Source of the DNA: an uncultured Bdellovibrio sp.
GTDB taxonomy: Bacteria > Bdellovibrionota > Bdellovibrionia > Bdellovibrionales > Bdellovibrionaceae
DNA: 6,850 bases
Direction: 5' to 3'
NCBI GenBank assembly: GCA_946480995.1
Contig: CAMLMF010000133.1
Location: 1 to 6,850 of the forward strand
Notes under the pieces: model-generated
The model's input: the letters and a program-made list of their open reading frames with translations, nothing else
Told to the model about the DNA's origin: nothing
The model's database searches: none
Shown: positions 1 to 5,452 of the stretch, piece by piece
Numbering within the stretch: the stretch's first letter is position 1
How the letters are laid out: the number at the start of each line of letters is the position of its first letter
Translations under genes and position numbers: made by a program

Positions 1-69
1 TCTTTAGCTTTTTTTCAGTTTCTGCGTTGCCTCTAGTTTTGTAATCGACCTTGAGGCCCGCTATCTAGG

Positions 70-95
70 GATGCACAAAAGTTGTGCATCTTTTT
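70..95 (+). terminator. Rho-independent terminator of an upstream plus-strand gene
   Basis: A perfect 9-bp stem (GATGCACAA at 70-78 with TTGTGCATC at 82-90) closes a 3-nt AAG loop and is followed directly by five T (91-95). The T-run is only on the plus-strand 3' side, so this should end a transcript arriving from the left. The gene it serves is not recognisable in bases 1-69; plus-strand frames there meet stops at 5-7, 34-36 and 42-44. Confidence 0.85.
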
Positions 96-120
96 GTTAG
101 GTTTTCTTCAAGAGTCTGCA

Positions 121-149
121 TTGACTCACGGATATGGAATCTGTAATTT
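121..149 (+). promoter_or_regulatory. Probable sigma-70 promoter for the 179-718 gene
   Basis: TTGACT at 121-126 matches 5 of 6 bases of the -35 consensus. Two -10 readings are possible: TGTAAT at 142-147 (5 of 6, but a short 15-bp spacer) or TAATTT at 144-149 (17-bp spacer, weaker match). Either puts the transcript start roughly 20-25 bases before the ATG at 179. It follows directly after the terminator at 70-95, which fits a new transcription unit. Confidence 0.45.
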
Positions 150-178
150 CAATCCCTCACGTTTGGAGAAATCCCTTA

Positions 179-718
179 ATGACTATGAACCCGTTGCCAC
201 CACAGGCTTACACGAAAGACAGCTTGCTCAAAGCCTATCAATGGCTGATGTTGCAAAACTCGTCGATCAAAGAGATGGCAACGACTCCGGATATTCTGGT
301 CAGCCTGTACCTTAAGGCCACTCGCGATGGCGATAGCGCCTTGGACCGCCCAAGCATTAAGAACTTCAAGAATGAGTTAAAAAGTCTTGCCGGAATGATG
401 GGCGAGTTGGATCGCCAACCAAACCCTGTTCAGCCCGTCATTATGCAGGCTCCCGTTCAGCAACAAGTGCCACATGTTCAACACCCAGCTCCGCAACAGC
501 AACCACACCCGATGACGCCACAACAGACGCAAGTTTCTTATACCGAAAAAACTATGACCGCGACGACTCGCACTCCTGATGTTCTGGAACTGCTTGATCC
601 CTGCACCCTTACTATGATTCGCGAAGTCAAAGAGGAGTTCAACCTCAGTGCAGACCTCGAAGCGCTTCGTATGTTGGTTAAAATTGGCCACGGCCGCGCT
701 TTGGGCTTCATAAAATAA
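179..718 (+). CDS. Hypothetical protein with Gln/Pro-rich linker and possible ribbon-helix-helix C-terminus
   Basis: I do not recognise this 179-residue protein. The frame is open from 134, but ATG 179 is preferred because GGAG at 165-168 lies 10 bases upstream; ATG 185 is a weaker alternative. There are three parts. Residues 10-78 look alpha-helical and mixed-charge. Residues 79-120 form a low-complexity linker rich in Gln, Pro, His and Val. Residues 131-179 are compact: LDPCTLTMIREVKEEFNL, then a Leu/Ala-rich helix ending in a basic IGHGRALGFIK tail. That last part has the look of a ribbon-helix-helix or similar small DNA-binding fold, which is inference only. There is no signal peptide or membrane segment, so it is probably cytoplasmic. 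It precedes lspA by 89 bases, and lspA appears to have its own promoter. Confidence 0.75.
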   Translation: MTMNPLPPQAYTKDSLLKAYQWLMLQNSSIKEMATTPDILVSLYLKATRDGDSALDRPSIKNFKNELKSLAGMMGELDRQPNPVQPVIMQAPVQQQVPHVQHPAPQQQPHPMTPQQTQVSYTEKTMTATTRTPDVLELLDPCTLTMIREVKEEFNLSADLEALRMLVKIGHGRALGFIK

Positions 719-748
719 GCGCGCACCCTACCTATCCTGCGGAATTCA

Positions 749-777
749 TTTAATTTCCAAAAAATTTACTCTATACT
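749..777 (+). promoter_or_regulatory. Probable lspA promoter
   Basis: TATACT at 772-777 matches 5 of 6 bases of the -10 consensus. A weak -35 (TTTAAT, 749-754) sits 17 bp upstream in an AT-rich stretch. The predicted transcript start is near 784, giving a leader of about 24 bases before ATG 808. Confidence 0.5.
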
Positions 778-807
778 GGGTTCCTCTAATAAGGAACGAA
801 GGCTGAC

Positions 808-1317
808 ATGCAAAAAAAATACATCTGGCTTATTTTGATCTCGGGCGTACTTGTAGCGTTAGATCAACTGGTGAAAATCTATGTTCATTCTCATTTTCAC
901 TTAGGCGAATCTGTTGGCGTTATTCCAAACTTTTTCAACCTGACTTATGTGCGTAACTTCGGCGCGGCGTTTGGCTTCTTAGCGGACAGTCACCCGTCAT
1001 TCCGCGAAATCTTTTTCTTAGCGATGCCACCCATTGCTTTGATCATCATCTTGTTCATCTTACGTGGCGTAAAAAATGACGACACCAAACAGATCCTAGC
1101 TCTTTCTAGCATCTTTGGTGGAGCCATTGGCAATTACATCGATCGTCTGCGTTTCCGTTACGTGATCGACTTCTTGGACTTCCATCTTTACAACCGCTGG
1201 AGCTGGCCCGCATTTAATATCGCGGACATGGCCATCGTCGGCGGAGTCGGTTTACTTCTGGTTCTGATGTTTATCGAAAATAAGAAAAAAGAAGAAGCAG
1301 AGAAAAGCGCCACATAG
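808..1317 (+). CDS. lspA: Lipoprotein signal peptidase (signal peptidase II)
   Basis: LspA is the inner-membrane aspartyl protease that removes the signal peptide of prolipoproteins after diacylglyceryl transfer to the lipobox Cys. At 169 residues it is the normal family size. Four hydrophobic spans are visible at about 5-20, 64-86, 94-110 and 137-156. The family blocks are all present: an early LDQLVK (residues 18-23), VRNFGAAFGFL (48-58), GGAIGNYIDRL with VIDFLDF (104-124), and FNIADMAI (136-143). The catalytic dyad should be Asp121 (VIDF) and Asp140 (NIAD), 19 residues apart as in characterised LspA proteins. AAGGA at 791-795 or GAAGG at 798-802 supports ATG 808. The C-terminus is a charged Lys/Glu tail whose last codons lie in the terminator hairpin. 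The lipoprotein at 3781 in this window would be one of its substrates. Confidence 0.97.
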   Translation: MQKKYIWLILISGVLVALDQLVKIYVHSHFHLGESVGVIPNFFNLTYVRNFGAAFGFLADSHPSFREIFFLAMPPIALIIILFILRGVKNDDTKQILALSSIFGGAIGNYIDRLRFRYVIDFLDFHLYNRWSWPAFNIADMAIVGGVGLLLVLMFIENKKKEEAEKSAT

Positions 1318-1329
1318 GCGCTTTTTTTT
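1303..1329 (+). terminator. Probable bidirectional terminator between lspA and the response regulator gene
   Basis: The GC core GCGCC (1307-1311) pairs with GGCGC (1317-1321) across a 5-nt ACATA loop. Flanking A (1303-1306) and T (1322-1325) extend the stem to 9 bp, and T continues to 1329. On the plus strand this is a strong terminator for lspA. Read on the minus strand, the same hairpin is followed by TTTT, so it can also end the response-regulator transcript. The lspA stop codon (TAG, 1315-1317) lies in the loop and first stem base. The regulator's stop (TAA, complement of 1328-1330) uses the end of the plus-strand T-run. Confidence 0.85.
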
Positions 1330-1861
1330 ATTTGTTAGGAATGTTCTTGCGCAGCTTTCTTTGCAAGCTTTGCCGGTGCAGACCTAATTTCTTAGCGGCC
1401 TGAGTGATATTCCCGGAAGAGCTTTGCAACACGTAATCAATGTATTCGCGCTCCATGCGGGCGAGGGAAATTTCTTGTTCTGGCACATCCTCTGTCACTT
1501 GCTCAGCGTCTTCGCTAAAGGCTTTTAAAATCATCTCTGGCGTCACTGGTTTGCTAATAAAATTAATTGCACCCCATTGCATGGCCTTCACCGCCGAAGC
1601 GACACTGCCAAAGCCACTCATCATTACGACCTTGGTTTGCGGGAAGCGCGCGCGCAGTTCACGCAAGAAATCAAAACTGTTTTCCGAACCCACACGCAAG
1701 TCCAATAAGGCCCAATGGGGCTCTTGCACGACTTCCAGCGGTGGAGTTGTTGCATAAGCTGTGACTTCCAAGCCTCGTTCGCGCAGTTCTTCACTTAAAA
1801 CTTCGCGCAAACCTTGGTCATCTTCGACTAACAGAATCTTTTTACCTTTTAAGTCGATCAT
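1328..1861 (-). CDS. RegA/PrrA/ActR-like response regulator
   Basis: A 177-residue response regulator with an N-terminal receiver domain (about 7-118) and a short C-terminal Fis-type helix-turn-helix (about 134-172). The receiver shows the acidic pocket at Glu13-Asp14-Asp15, phospho-acceptor Asp54 (LLDLR), the switch Ser82 (MMSGFGS) and Lys104 (SKP). The HTH reads NITQAAKKLGLHRQSLQRKLRK, very close in style to the RegA/PrrA recognition helix. There is no AAA+ domain, which separates it from NtrC-type regulators. It lacks the run of prolines I would expect in the linker of alpha-proteobacterial RegA. Its ATG overlaps the kinase stop in ATGA (1858-1861), and GGAGGA (1865-1870, minus strand) lies just upstream, so the pair is translationally coupled. 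It should be phosphorylated by the upstream kinase and act as a DNA-binding regulator. Targets are unknown; the shared intergenic region is an obvious candidate. Confidence 0.9.
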   Translation of the reverse strand: MIDLKGKKILLVEDDQGLREVLSEELRERGLEVTAYATTPPLEVVQEPHWALLDLRVGSENSFDFLRELRARFPQTKVVMMSGFGSVASAVKAMQWGAINFISKPVTPEMILKAFSEDAEQVTEDVPEQEISLARMEREYIDYVLQSSSGNITQAAKKLGLHRQSLQRKLRKNIPNK

Positions 1862-3102
1862 GTTTCCTCCAACGGCAGACGGATTTGCGCTGTGGCTCCC
1901 CGTCCTGATGAATTATTCGTGATGGTGAATTCGCCCCCCGCAGCCTGTGCCATCATTGCCGCGGAATAAAGGCCCAAACCATTGCCCGCGACTTTGCTCG
2001 TAACAAAAGGTTCACCCAAGCGAGAAAGAATTTCTTGTGACAAGCCACTGCCCTGGTCTTTGACCTCTAAGATGATCCCATTGTCTTGGCGGTAAAGGCG
2101 CACATAGATCGGGCCTTTGTCTTCGGAAGCTTCTTGCGCATTATTGAGCAAGTCAAAAAAGGTCGAAGAAAACGCCAACACTTGCAGACGGCAATTTAAA
2201 GCCTCGGTGGTGAAATGCTTTTCAATCACTGTAGGCTCGTTTTCTTTTTCCCATACTTTAACTAAATCCGTCACAAGCTCCGTTAATGAAATTGTTTGCA
2301 GTTCCGCCTGGGAAGAACGAGAAAAAACCGAAGCCATGTGTTTAAAAACTCGCACACATTCTTCAAGGGACTTTTCGGCCTTTTCGAATTCTTCGCGAGC
2401 TGCCGATTGTTCATCCGTCAACTTTCTTAAGCCGCGTTCCATACGCAGCTTTAAAGAGTTCATCGGTGTTGCCAGTTGATGCGAAAATCCTGCCGTCAAA
2501 GCGCCCAGGGATTTCAAACGATCGGCTTGATGCTGACGATCTTGCAAATGACGAATACGCAATTCGTTACGATGTAAAAGAGCTGAAAAATAATGACTGA
2601 CGAAATAAGACGCCGACACCAACACCCATTGCGACAAAAAGTTTAGTGAAAGCTCTGCCATATCTGTACCTACGGTGATCTTTGCATCCAGATAAGTTTC
2701 AAATTGCAAAAGCCCCAAGAGCAACAACACCACGGCGGCGAAAAAGTACGAAGTGCGACGGCGCAACAACATCCCGCCTAAGAAGGCATGAATGCAAAGG
2801 ATACTAATAAAAGGATTGCTCGCTGAACCGCTGACGAAAAGTAAACCGACGGCTGCCAAAAGATCGACAAGTAAATTTACGAGGATGTGTTTTTGTTTGG
2901 CCTCATCCATTTTCGGCCAGAGACCCTGCGCGATCAGATTAAAGACCCCAAGCAATACCAAGACGGCAGCAAAATAAGGCAAACTGCGCGGCTGCAGATA
3001 CCCCCAACTTAAAAGAGGGAAAATTCCGCACAACAAACAAATGATCGCAATCCAGCGAAAACGCATTAAACCCGGCATGGGAACTTCATAAGCGAGGACC
3101 AC
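1858..3102 (-). CDS. RegB/PrrB-like membrane sensor histidine kinase
   Basis: A 414-residue kinase. Six hydrophobic segments (about 14-34, 41-61, 73-91, 97-113, 118-134 and 152-173) match the RegB layout. Between TM3 and TM4 it has GSASNPF (92-98), resembling the GGxxNPF quinone-binding loop of RegB. The H-box GFSHQLATP has His208 as phospho-site, but residue 209 is Gln where Glu or Asp is normal. Cys249 lies 41 residues after His208 in a helix (LEECVRVFKHM), comparable to the redox Cys265 of Rhodobacter RegB, 40 residues after its His225. The ATPase domain has the N-box LLNNAQEAS (318-326), DQGSG (349-353), EPFVTSK (364-370) and GNGLGLY (373-379). The start is uncertain. GTG 3102 directly follows a G-rich SD-like run; ATG 3078 or 3066 would shorten it by 8 or 12 residues without touching TM1. 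Likely role: redox or respiratory sensing, inferred from these motifs. Confidence 0.88.
   Translation of the reverse strand: MVLAYEVPMPGLMRFRWIAIICLLCGIFPLLSWGYLQPRSLPYFAAVLVLLGVFNLIAQGLWPKMDEAKQKHILVNLLVDLLAAVGLLFVSGSASNPFISILCIHAFLGGMLLRRRTSYFFAAVVLLLLGLLQFETYLDAKITVGTDMAELSLNFLSQWVLVSASYFVSHYFSALLHRNELRIRHLQDRQHQADRLKSLGALTAGFSHQLATPMNSLKLRMERGLRKLTDEQSAAREEFEKAEKSLEECVRVFKHMASVFSRSSQAELQTISLTELVTDLVKVWEKENEPTVIEKHFTTEALNCRLQVLAFSSTFFDLLNNAQEASEDKGPIYVRLYRQDNGIILEVKDQGSGLSQEILSRLGEPFVTSKVAGNGLGLYSAAMMAQAAGGEFTITNNSSGRGATAQIRLPLEET
1865..1870 (-). promoter_or_regulatory. Ribosome binding site of the response regulator, inside the kinase gene
   Basis: On the minus strand GGAGGA is followed by AAC and the ATG at 1861. 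It lies within the last kinase codons and fixes the regulator start at the ATGA overlap, supporting coupled translation. Confidence 0.8.
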
Positions 3103-3111
3103 CCCCCTCGC
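3092..3111 (-). promoter_or_regulatory. Hairpin covering the kinase start and its Shine-Dalgarno
   Basis: GCGAGG (3092-3097) and CCTCGC (3106-3111) are perfect 6-bp complements around an 8-nt loop. In the minus-strand transcript the G-rich SD-like sequence sits in the 5' arm and the putative GTG start (3100-3102) in the loop. If GTG is the start, folding would hide the ribosome site; if translation begins at ATG 3078 or 3066, it is a leader hairpin. No T-run follows, so it is not a standard terminator. Confidence 0.4.
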
Positions 3112-3143
3112 AACAAGTCTTTACCGGCTGCAACTATTGGCTG

Positions 3144-3172
3144 CTTTTAAATGCAAATTACTTGCATCTAAT
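3144..3172 (+). promoter_or_regulatory. Probable promoter of the metal-uptake operon
   Basis: TCTAAT at 3167-3172 matches 5 of 6 bases of the -10 consensus. The -35 position 17 bp upstream (CTTTTA, 3144-3149) is poor, suggesting a weak or regulated promoter. The inverted repeat at 3151-3167 fills the spacer and touches the -10, a standard place for a repressor. The predicted start is near 3178-3180, giving a leader of about 40 bases before ATG 3217. Confidence 0.5.
3151..3167. promoter_or_regulatory. Inverted-repeat operator, candidate Zur/Fur-family site
   Basis: ATGCAA (3151-3156), a 5-bp ATTAC spacer and TTGCAT (3162-3167) form a perfect 6-bp dyad. It extends to 8 bp with one mismatch (AAATGCAA and TTGCATCT, 3149-3169). 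It lies in the promoter of an operon encoding ZnuA- and ZnuC-like proteins, so a zinc-responsive Fur-family repressor is the likeliest binder. That assignment rests on context; the regulator gene is not in the window. The site also lies upstream of the divergent kinase gene and could affect both. Confidence 0.55.
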
Positions 3173-3177
3173 AAAAC

Positions 3178-3211
3178 GGGGTGTTAGAACCCCTGGGACT
3201 TCCCAAAGGAG
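3178..3211 (+). promoter_or_regulatory. Short structured leader and ribosome binding site of the metal operon
   Basis: GGGGT (3178-3182) pairs with ACCCC (3189-3193) over a 6-nt loop, and GGG (3195-3197) can pair with CCC (3202-3204). The strong SD AAAGGAG follows (3205-3211), 5 bases before ATG 3217. This SD sets the start of the first gene, ruling out the in-frame GTG at 3181, which lies inside the first hairpin. Confidence 0.5.
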
Positions 3212-3216
3212 CGAAT

Positions 3217-3771
3217 ATGCAGCATCTCATTTTTCTGATGGTTTTGACGGTTCAATCAATAGCCTTTGCCCAGAGCAACACCGCCCCGATCCCAATGGCA
3301 ACAAAAGCAATTCTAGAGACTTTTGCTGGCACAACTGGTGGCACTTTATGGAAATTAGCTGTCACCACAGAGCAAGACGAAGTGAGTGCTGAAATTACAT
3401 ATATAGACGCAGAAAAAAAACCACGCGCAGCGAGTTTTGACTGTCACTTCCACAACCACGCGGACTCTGCGGAAGCCCATTGTCATGATGTTTCGGATGA
3501 ACCGAGCTCAGGCACCGCCCCCGCTGACTTAGAATATTCTTTAGAGCAAATTCAGCAGTCAGTGGATTATGTCGTCGATATTTTCAATCGCAAAGTGGCC
3601 AAGGCTCAGCAAATTAAGGAGCTAACGTTGTGGCAAAGCAGTCACGAAATTTATGCCGCTTTAAAATATGATGCTTCTGCGAATGCAGCGACGGCGAACT
3701 TTATGTGTCATCACCACGATGCGGATCACTTAGATTGCCATCGTGTGCGCAACTTGCCGGCATTGCCTTAG
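3217..3771 (+). CDS. Secreted His/Cys-rich putative metal-binding protein with internal duplication
   Basis: This 184-residue protein matches no family I can name. A Sec signal peptide is clear (hydrophobic core at about 4-16, cleavage likely after AFA at residue 18), so the mature protein should be periplasmic. Two clusters carry most of its Cys and His: Cys76-His77-x-His79-x-His81 with Cys89-His90, and Cys164-His165-His166-His167 with His171 and Cys174-His175. Each follows a comparable 45-60-residue stretch (a helical part, then a strand-like EITYIDA or ALKYDAS, then an Ala-rich run to F-x-C-H), so the protein looks like two copies of one domain. The clusters are plausible zinc or copper ligands, or could form disulfides. 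It is first in an operon with ZnuA- and ZnuC-like genes, which favours a periplasmic metal-binding or chaperone role. That role is inference. The stop TAG shares bases with the next gene's ribosome site. Confidence 0.85.
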   Translation: MQHLIFLMVLTVQSIAFAQSNTAPIPMATKAILETFAGTTGGTLWKLAVTTEQDEVSAEITYIDAEKKPRAASFDCHFHNHADSAEAHCHDVSDEPSSGTAPADLEYSLEQIQQSVDYVVDIFNRKVAKAQQIKELTLWQSSHEIYAALKYDASANAATANFMCHHHDADHLDCHRVRNLPALP

Positions 3772-3780
3772 AGGTTTTCT

Positions 3781-4386
3781 GTGCAGAAGATTATCTTTTT
3801 ACTTTTTTCCTTTTTTTTGGTCGCCTGTGGCGGTGGTTACAATCCTGACAAGGCGGCCTTGCATACTTCGCAGCAAGTGGGATCTTTAAAATACATCTCG
3901 CTTGGCGAAGGAAAAGGTTTGATGCCAGATTCTTTATCCGAGATCCAGGGCTCTGCGAACTTTGAGATGTCTTTTTCGCTGCAGGAAGGTGGCTCGGCCA
4001 TTTTTTATTTCTTTGCTAAAGAAAATTTAAGCGATGGCCTTACGATTGAGTTTAAAAAAGAACAAGGCCAGCTAAAGGTTCTTGCTTCGGCACAAGGTGT
4101 ACAACAGGAATGGAGCTCGTTATTTTCTGGGATCGACACATCCGGTGTTATGACTTTCACTTTGGATATTCACAACAATGAATCCCCTGCGCATATTATG
4201 CTGTGGTCTGGCAGCAAGAACTCTTCGCTGAATCACCGCAATACTGTCTATAACAGCGCCGAAGACAGTTTGGATTTAAACTATGACGCCGCCCCTGGCA
4301 ATGGCTTGGGCCGTTCTTGGGGATTTCAACTTAACAACGCGGAATTAACAACTTTCCAAAAATCAGCCGCACAGGATGCACACTAA
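3781..4386 (+). CDS. Small lipoprotein of the metal-uptake operon, function unknown
   Basis: A 201-residue lipoprotein starting with GTG; GAGG at 3771-3774, fused to the upstream TAG stop, lies 6 bases before it. The signal is classic type II: a Phe/Leu-rich core and lipobox LVAC with Cys16 as the lipidated residue, followed by GGG. No Asp at +2 marks it for inner-membrane retention, so an outer-membrane location is plausible. The mature part has alternating hydrophobic residues typical of beta structure, for example FEMSFSLQ (61-68), SAIFYFFA (72-79), MTFTLDI (124-130), AHIMLW (137-142) and SWGFQL (179-184). This could be a jelly-roll or lectin-like sandwich, a guess from pattern only. His residues at 131, 138, 152 and 201 are scattered and form no obvious metal site. 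Position between the His/Cys protein and the barrel suggests it works with them at the cell envelope. Confidence 0.85.
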   Translation: MQKIIFLLFSFFLVACGGGYNPDKAALHTSQQVGSLKYISLGEGKGLMPDSLSEIQGSANFEMSFSLQEGGSAIFYFFAKENLSDGLTIEFKKEQGQLKVLASAQGVQQEWSSLFSGIDTSGVMTFTLDIHNNESPAHIMLWSGSKNSSLNHRNTVYNSAEDSLDLNYDAAPGNGLGRSWGFQLNNAELTTFQKSAAQDAH

Positions 4387-4387
4387 T

Positions 4388-5443
4388 ATGAAAGCTATCT
4401 TTTTTTTATTTTTCGTCTTTCTTTCTTCGCCGACTTTTGCCCAAAGCCTTTTACAGAATATTCAAACAGCCGCTGCGATTGATATTACGGCACCTTTTAA
4501 CTTTGAAAATTCCACAGACAACAAATTGGATATTCGTTCGGCAGAGCTGGCTTTTTTTGGTCCCCTTGATCCGACCTTTGATGCCTATGTGAACTTTGCT
4601 GCGCACAATGAAGACGGCGAGTTTAAAGCTGAAGTACACGAAGCTTATCTAGGCTCTAGCAAACTGATTCCCTCTTCGCGTTTTAAAGTGGGTAAGTTCT
4701 TTTTAGGTGTGGGCCGTTTGAATCAGTTTCACCAACATGATTGGGCTTTCACCTCGGCCCCTCGGGTGCAAAAGGAATTCTTTGGTGATGAAGGCGTTGC
4801 GGATTCGGGTGCGGAGTTTTCAACTCTTTTACCCACGGACCGCTTTTGGGATATTACGGTCGGTGTCACCAATGGCTATACCTATGGTCATAGTCACGAT
4901 GCCGGGGCCAAACCTCATGTACCGACCCACTATGTGCACGTCGTGAACTTTATCGACTTCGAAGAAACAGGTGCTTTGCAGTGGGGTCTCAATTATTTAG
5001 GTCGTACCAATGCCGTGGCCACGCAAACGCAACTTTATGGCTTGGACTTTACCTTTAAACGCAGTGCTGGAAAAATCACGGAACTTTTAGTGCAGTCCGA
5101 AGTTTGGTATCGCAATCAAAAAGTGGTTGGCGCTGATACCAAAGAAGAAGCTGGGGCTTATATCTTTCCGCAATTCGCTGTGACTGAGAAAGTATTCTTA
5201 GGCTTACGCATTGATTTATTTACCGAGCTATCGCGCAAATTTCAGACAGAAGATTCTTTGCAGCGTAATTTGAACTATGGCTTAGTCCCTGCACTGACAT
5301 ACAAGCACAGCGAATTTACCTTGTTCCGAGTTTCTTATGGATATGATATGCAAACCCTGCAAGGCGAAAAAGATCAGTTGCAACAGAAAATCGAATTCCA
5401 ATTGGTTTCAATCTTAGGCGCACATCCGGCACATTCATTTTAG
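4388..5443 (+). CDS. Outer-membrane beta-barrel protein linked to zinc uptake
   Basis: This 351-residue protein has a Sec signal peptide (Phe/Leu core, cleavage likely after TFA at residue 18) and a C-terminal Phe, the usual Bam-recognition end of outer-membrane barrels. The body is full of amphipathic strand-like segments with Gly turns. There is no TonB box or plug domain, so it looks like a porin-like channel rather than a TonB-dependent receptor. Notable are GKFFLGVGRLNQFHQHDW (102-119) followed by FFGDEG (131-136), and a His-rich segment with His168, His170, His177, His181 and His184. From memory, similar barrels with an N-x-x-H-x-H block then FFG-x-EG occur beside ZnuA genes elsewhere, but I cannot confirm this here. 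The start is 4388, with AGGA (4373-4376) 11 bases upstream; ATG 4376 adds four residues and lacks a spaced ribosome site. Proposed role: metal passage across the outer membrane. Confidence 0.82.
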   Translation: MKAIFFLFFVFLSSPTFAQSLLQNIQTAAAIDITAPFNFENSTDNKLDIRSAELAFFGPLDPTFDAYVNFAAHNEDGEFKAEVHEAYLGSSKLIPSSRFKVGKFFLGVGRLNQFHQHDWAFTSAPRVQKEFFGDEGVADSGAEFSTLLPTDRFWDITVGVTNGYTYGHSHDAGAKPHVPTHYVHVVNFIDFEETGALQWGLNYLGRTNAVATQTQLYGLDFTFKRSAGKITELLVQSEVWYRNQKVVGADTKEEAGAYIFPQFAVTEKVFLGLRIDLFTELSRKFQTEDSLQRNLNYGLVPALTYKHSEFTLFRVSYGYDMQTLQGEKDQLQQKIEFQLVSILGAHPAHSF

Positions 5444-5452
5444 AGGGTCTTT

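Noticed and set aside
1..64. Short open stretch on the minus strand reading a Lys/Glu-rich peptide
   Set aside because: It has a stop just upstream and no plausible start codon in the window. The terminator orientation implies a plus-strand gene to the left, so this is probably chance.
82..315. 77-residue plus-strand ORF overlapping the hypothetical gene
   Set aside because: It is out of frame with the longer gene, its start lies just before the T-run of the terminator, and the overlapping frame at 179-718 has the ribosome site and protein-like composition.
377..691. 104-residue minus-strand ORF
   Set aside because: It is fully antisense to the hypothetical gene, with no ribosome site and an Arg/Trp/His-rich composition typical of a shadow frame.
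695..723. Hairpin CGCGCTT/AAGCGCG across the stop of the hypothetical gene
   Set aside because: A 7-bp stem with a 15-nt loop and no T-run is not a convincing terminator and may be fortuitous.
1440..1757. 105-residue plus-strand ORF inside the response regulator
   Set aside because: It is antisense to a well-conserved receiver/HTH gene and has no recognisable features.
3181..3216. GTG start that would extend the His/Cys protein by 12 residues
   Set aside because: It lies within the leader hairpin, would place charged and proline residues before the signal peptide, and the strong SD AAAGGAG points to ATG 3217.
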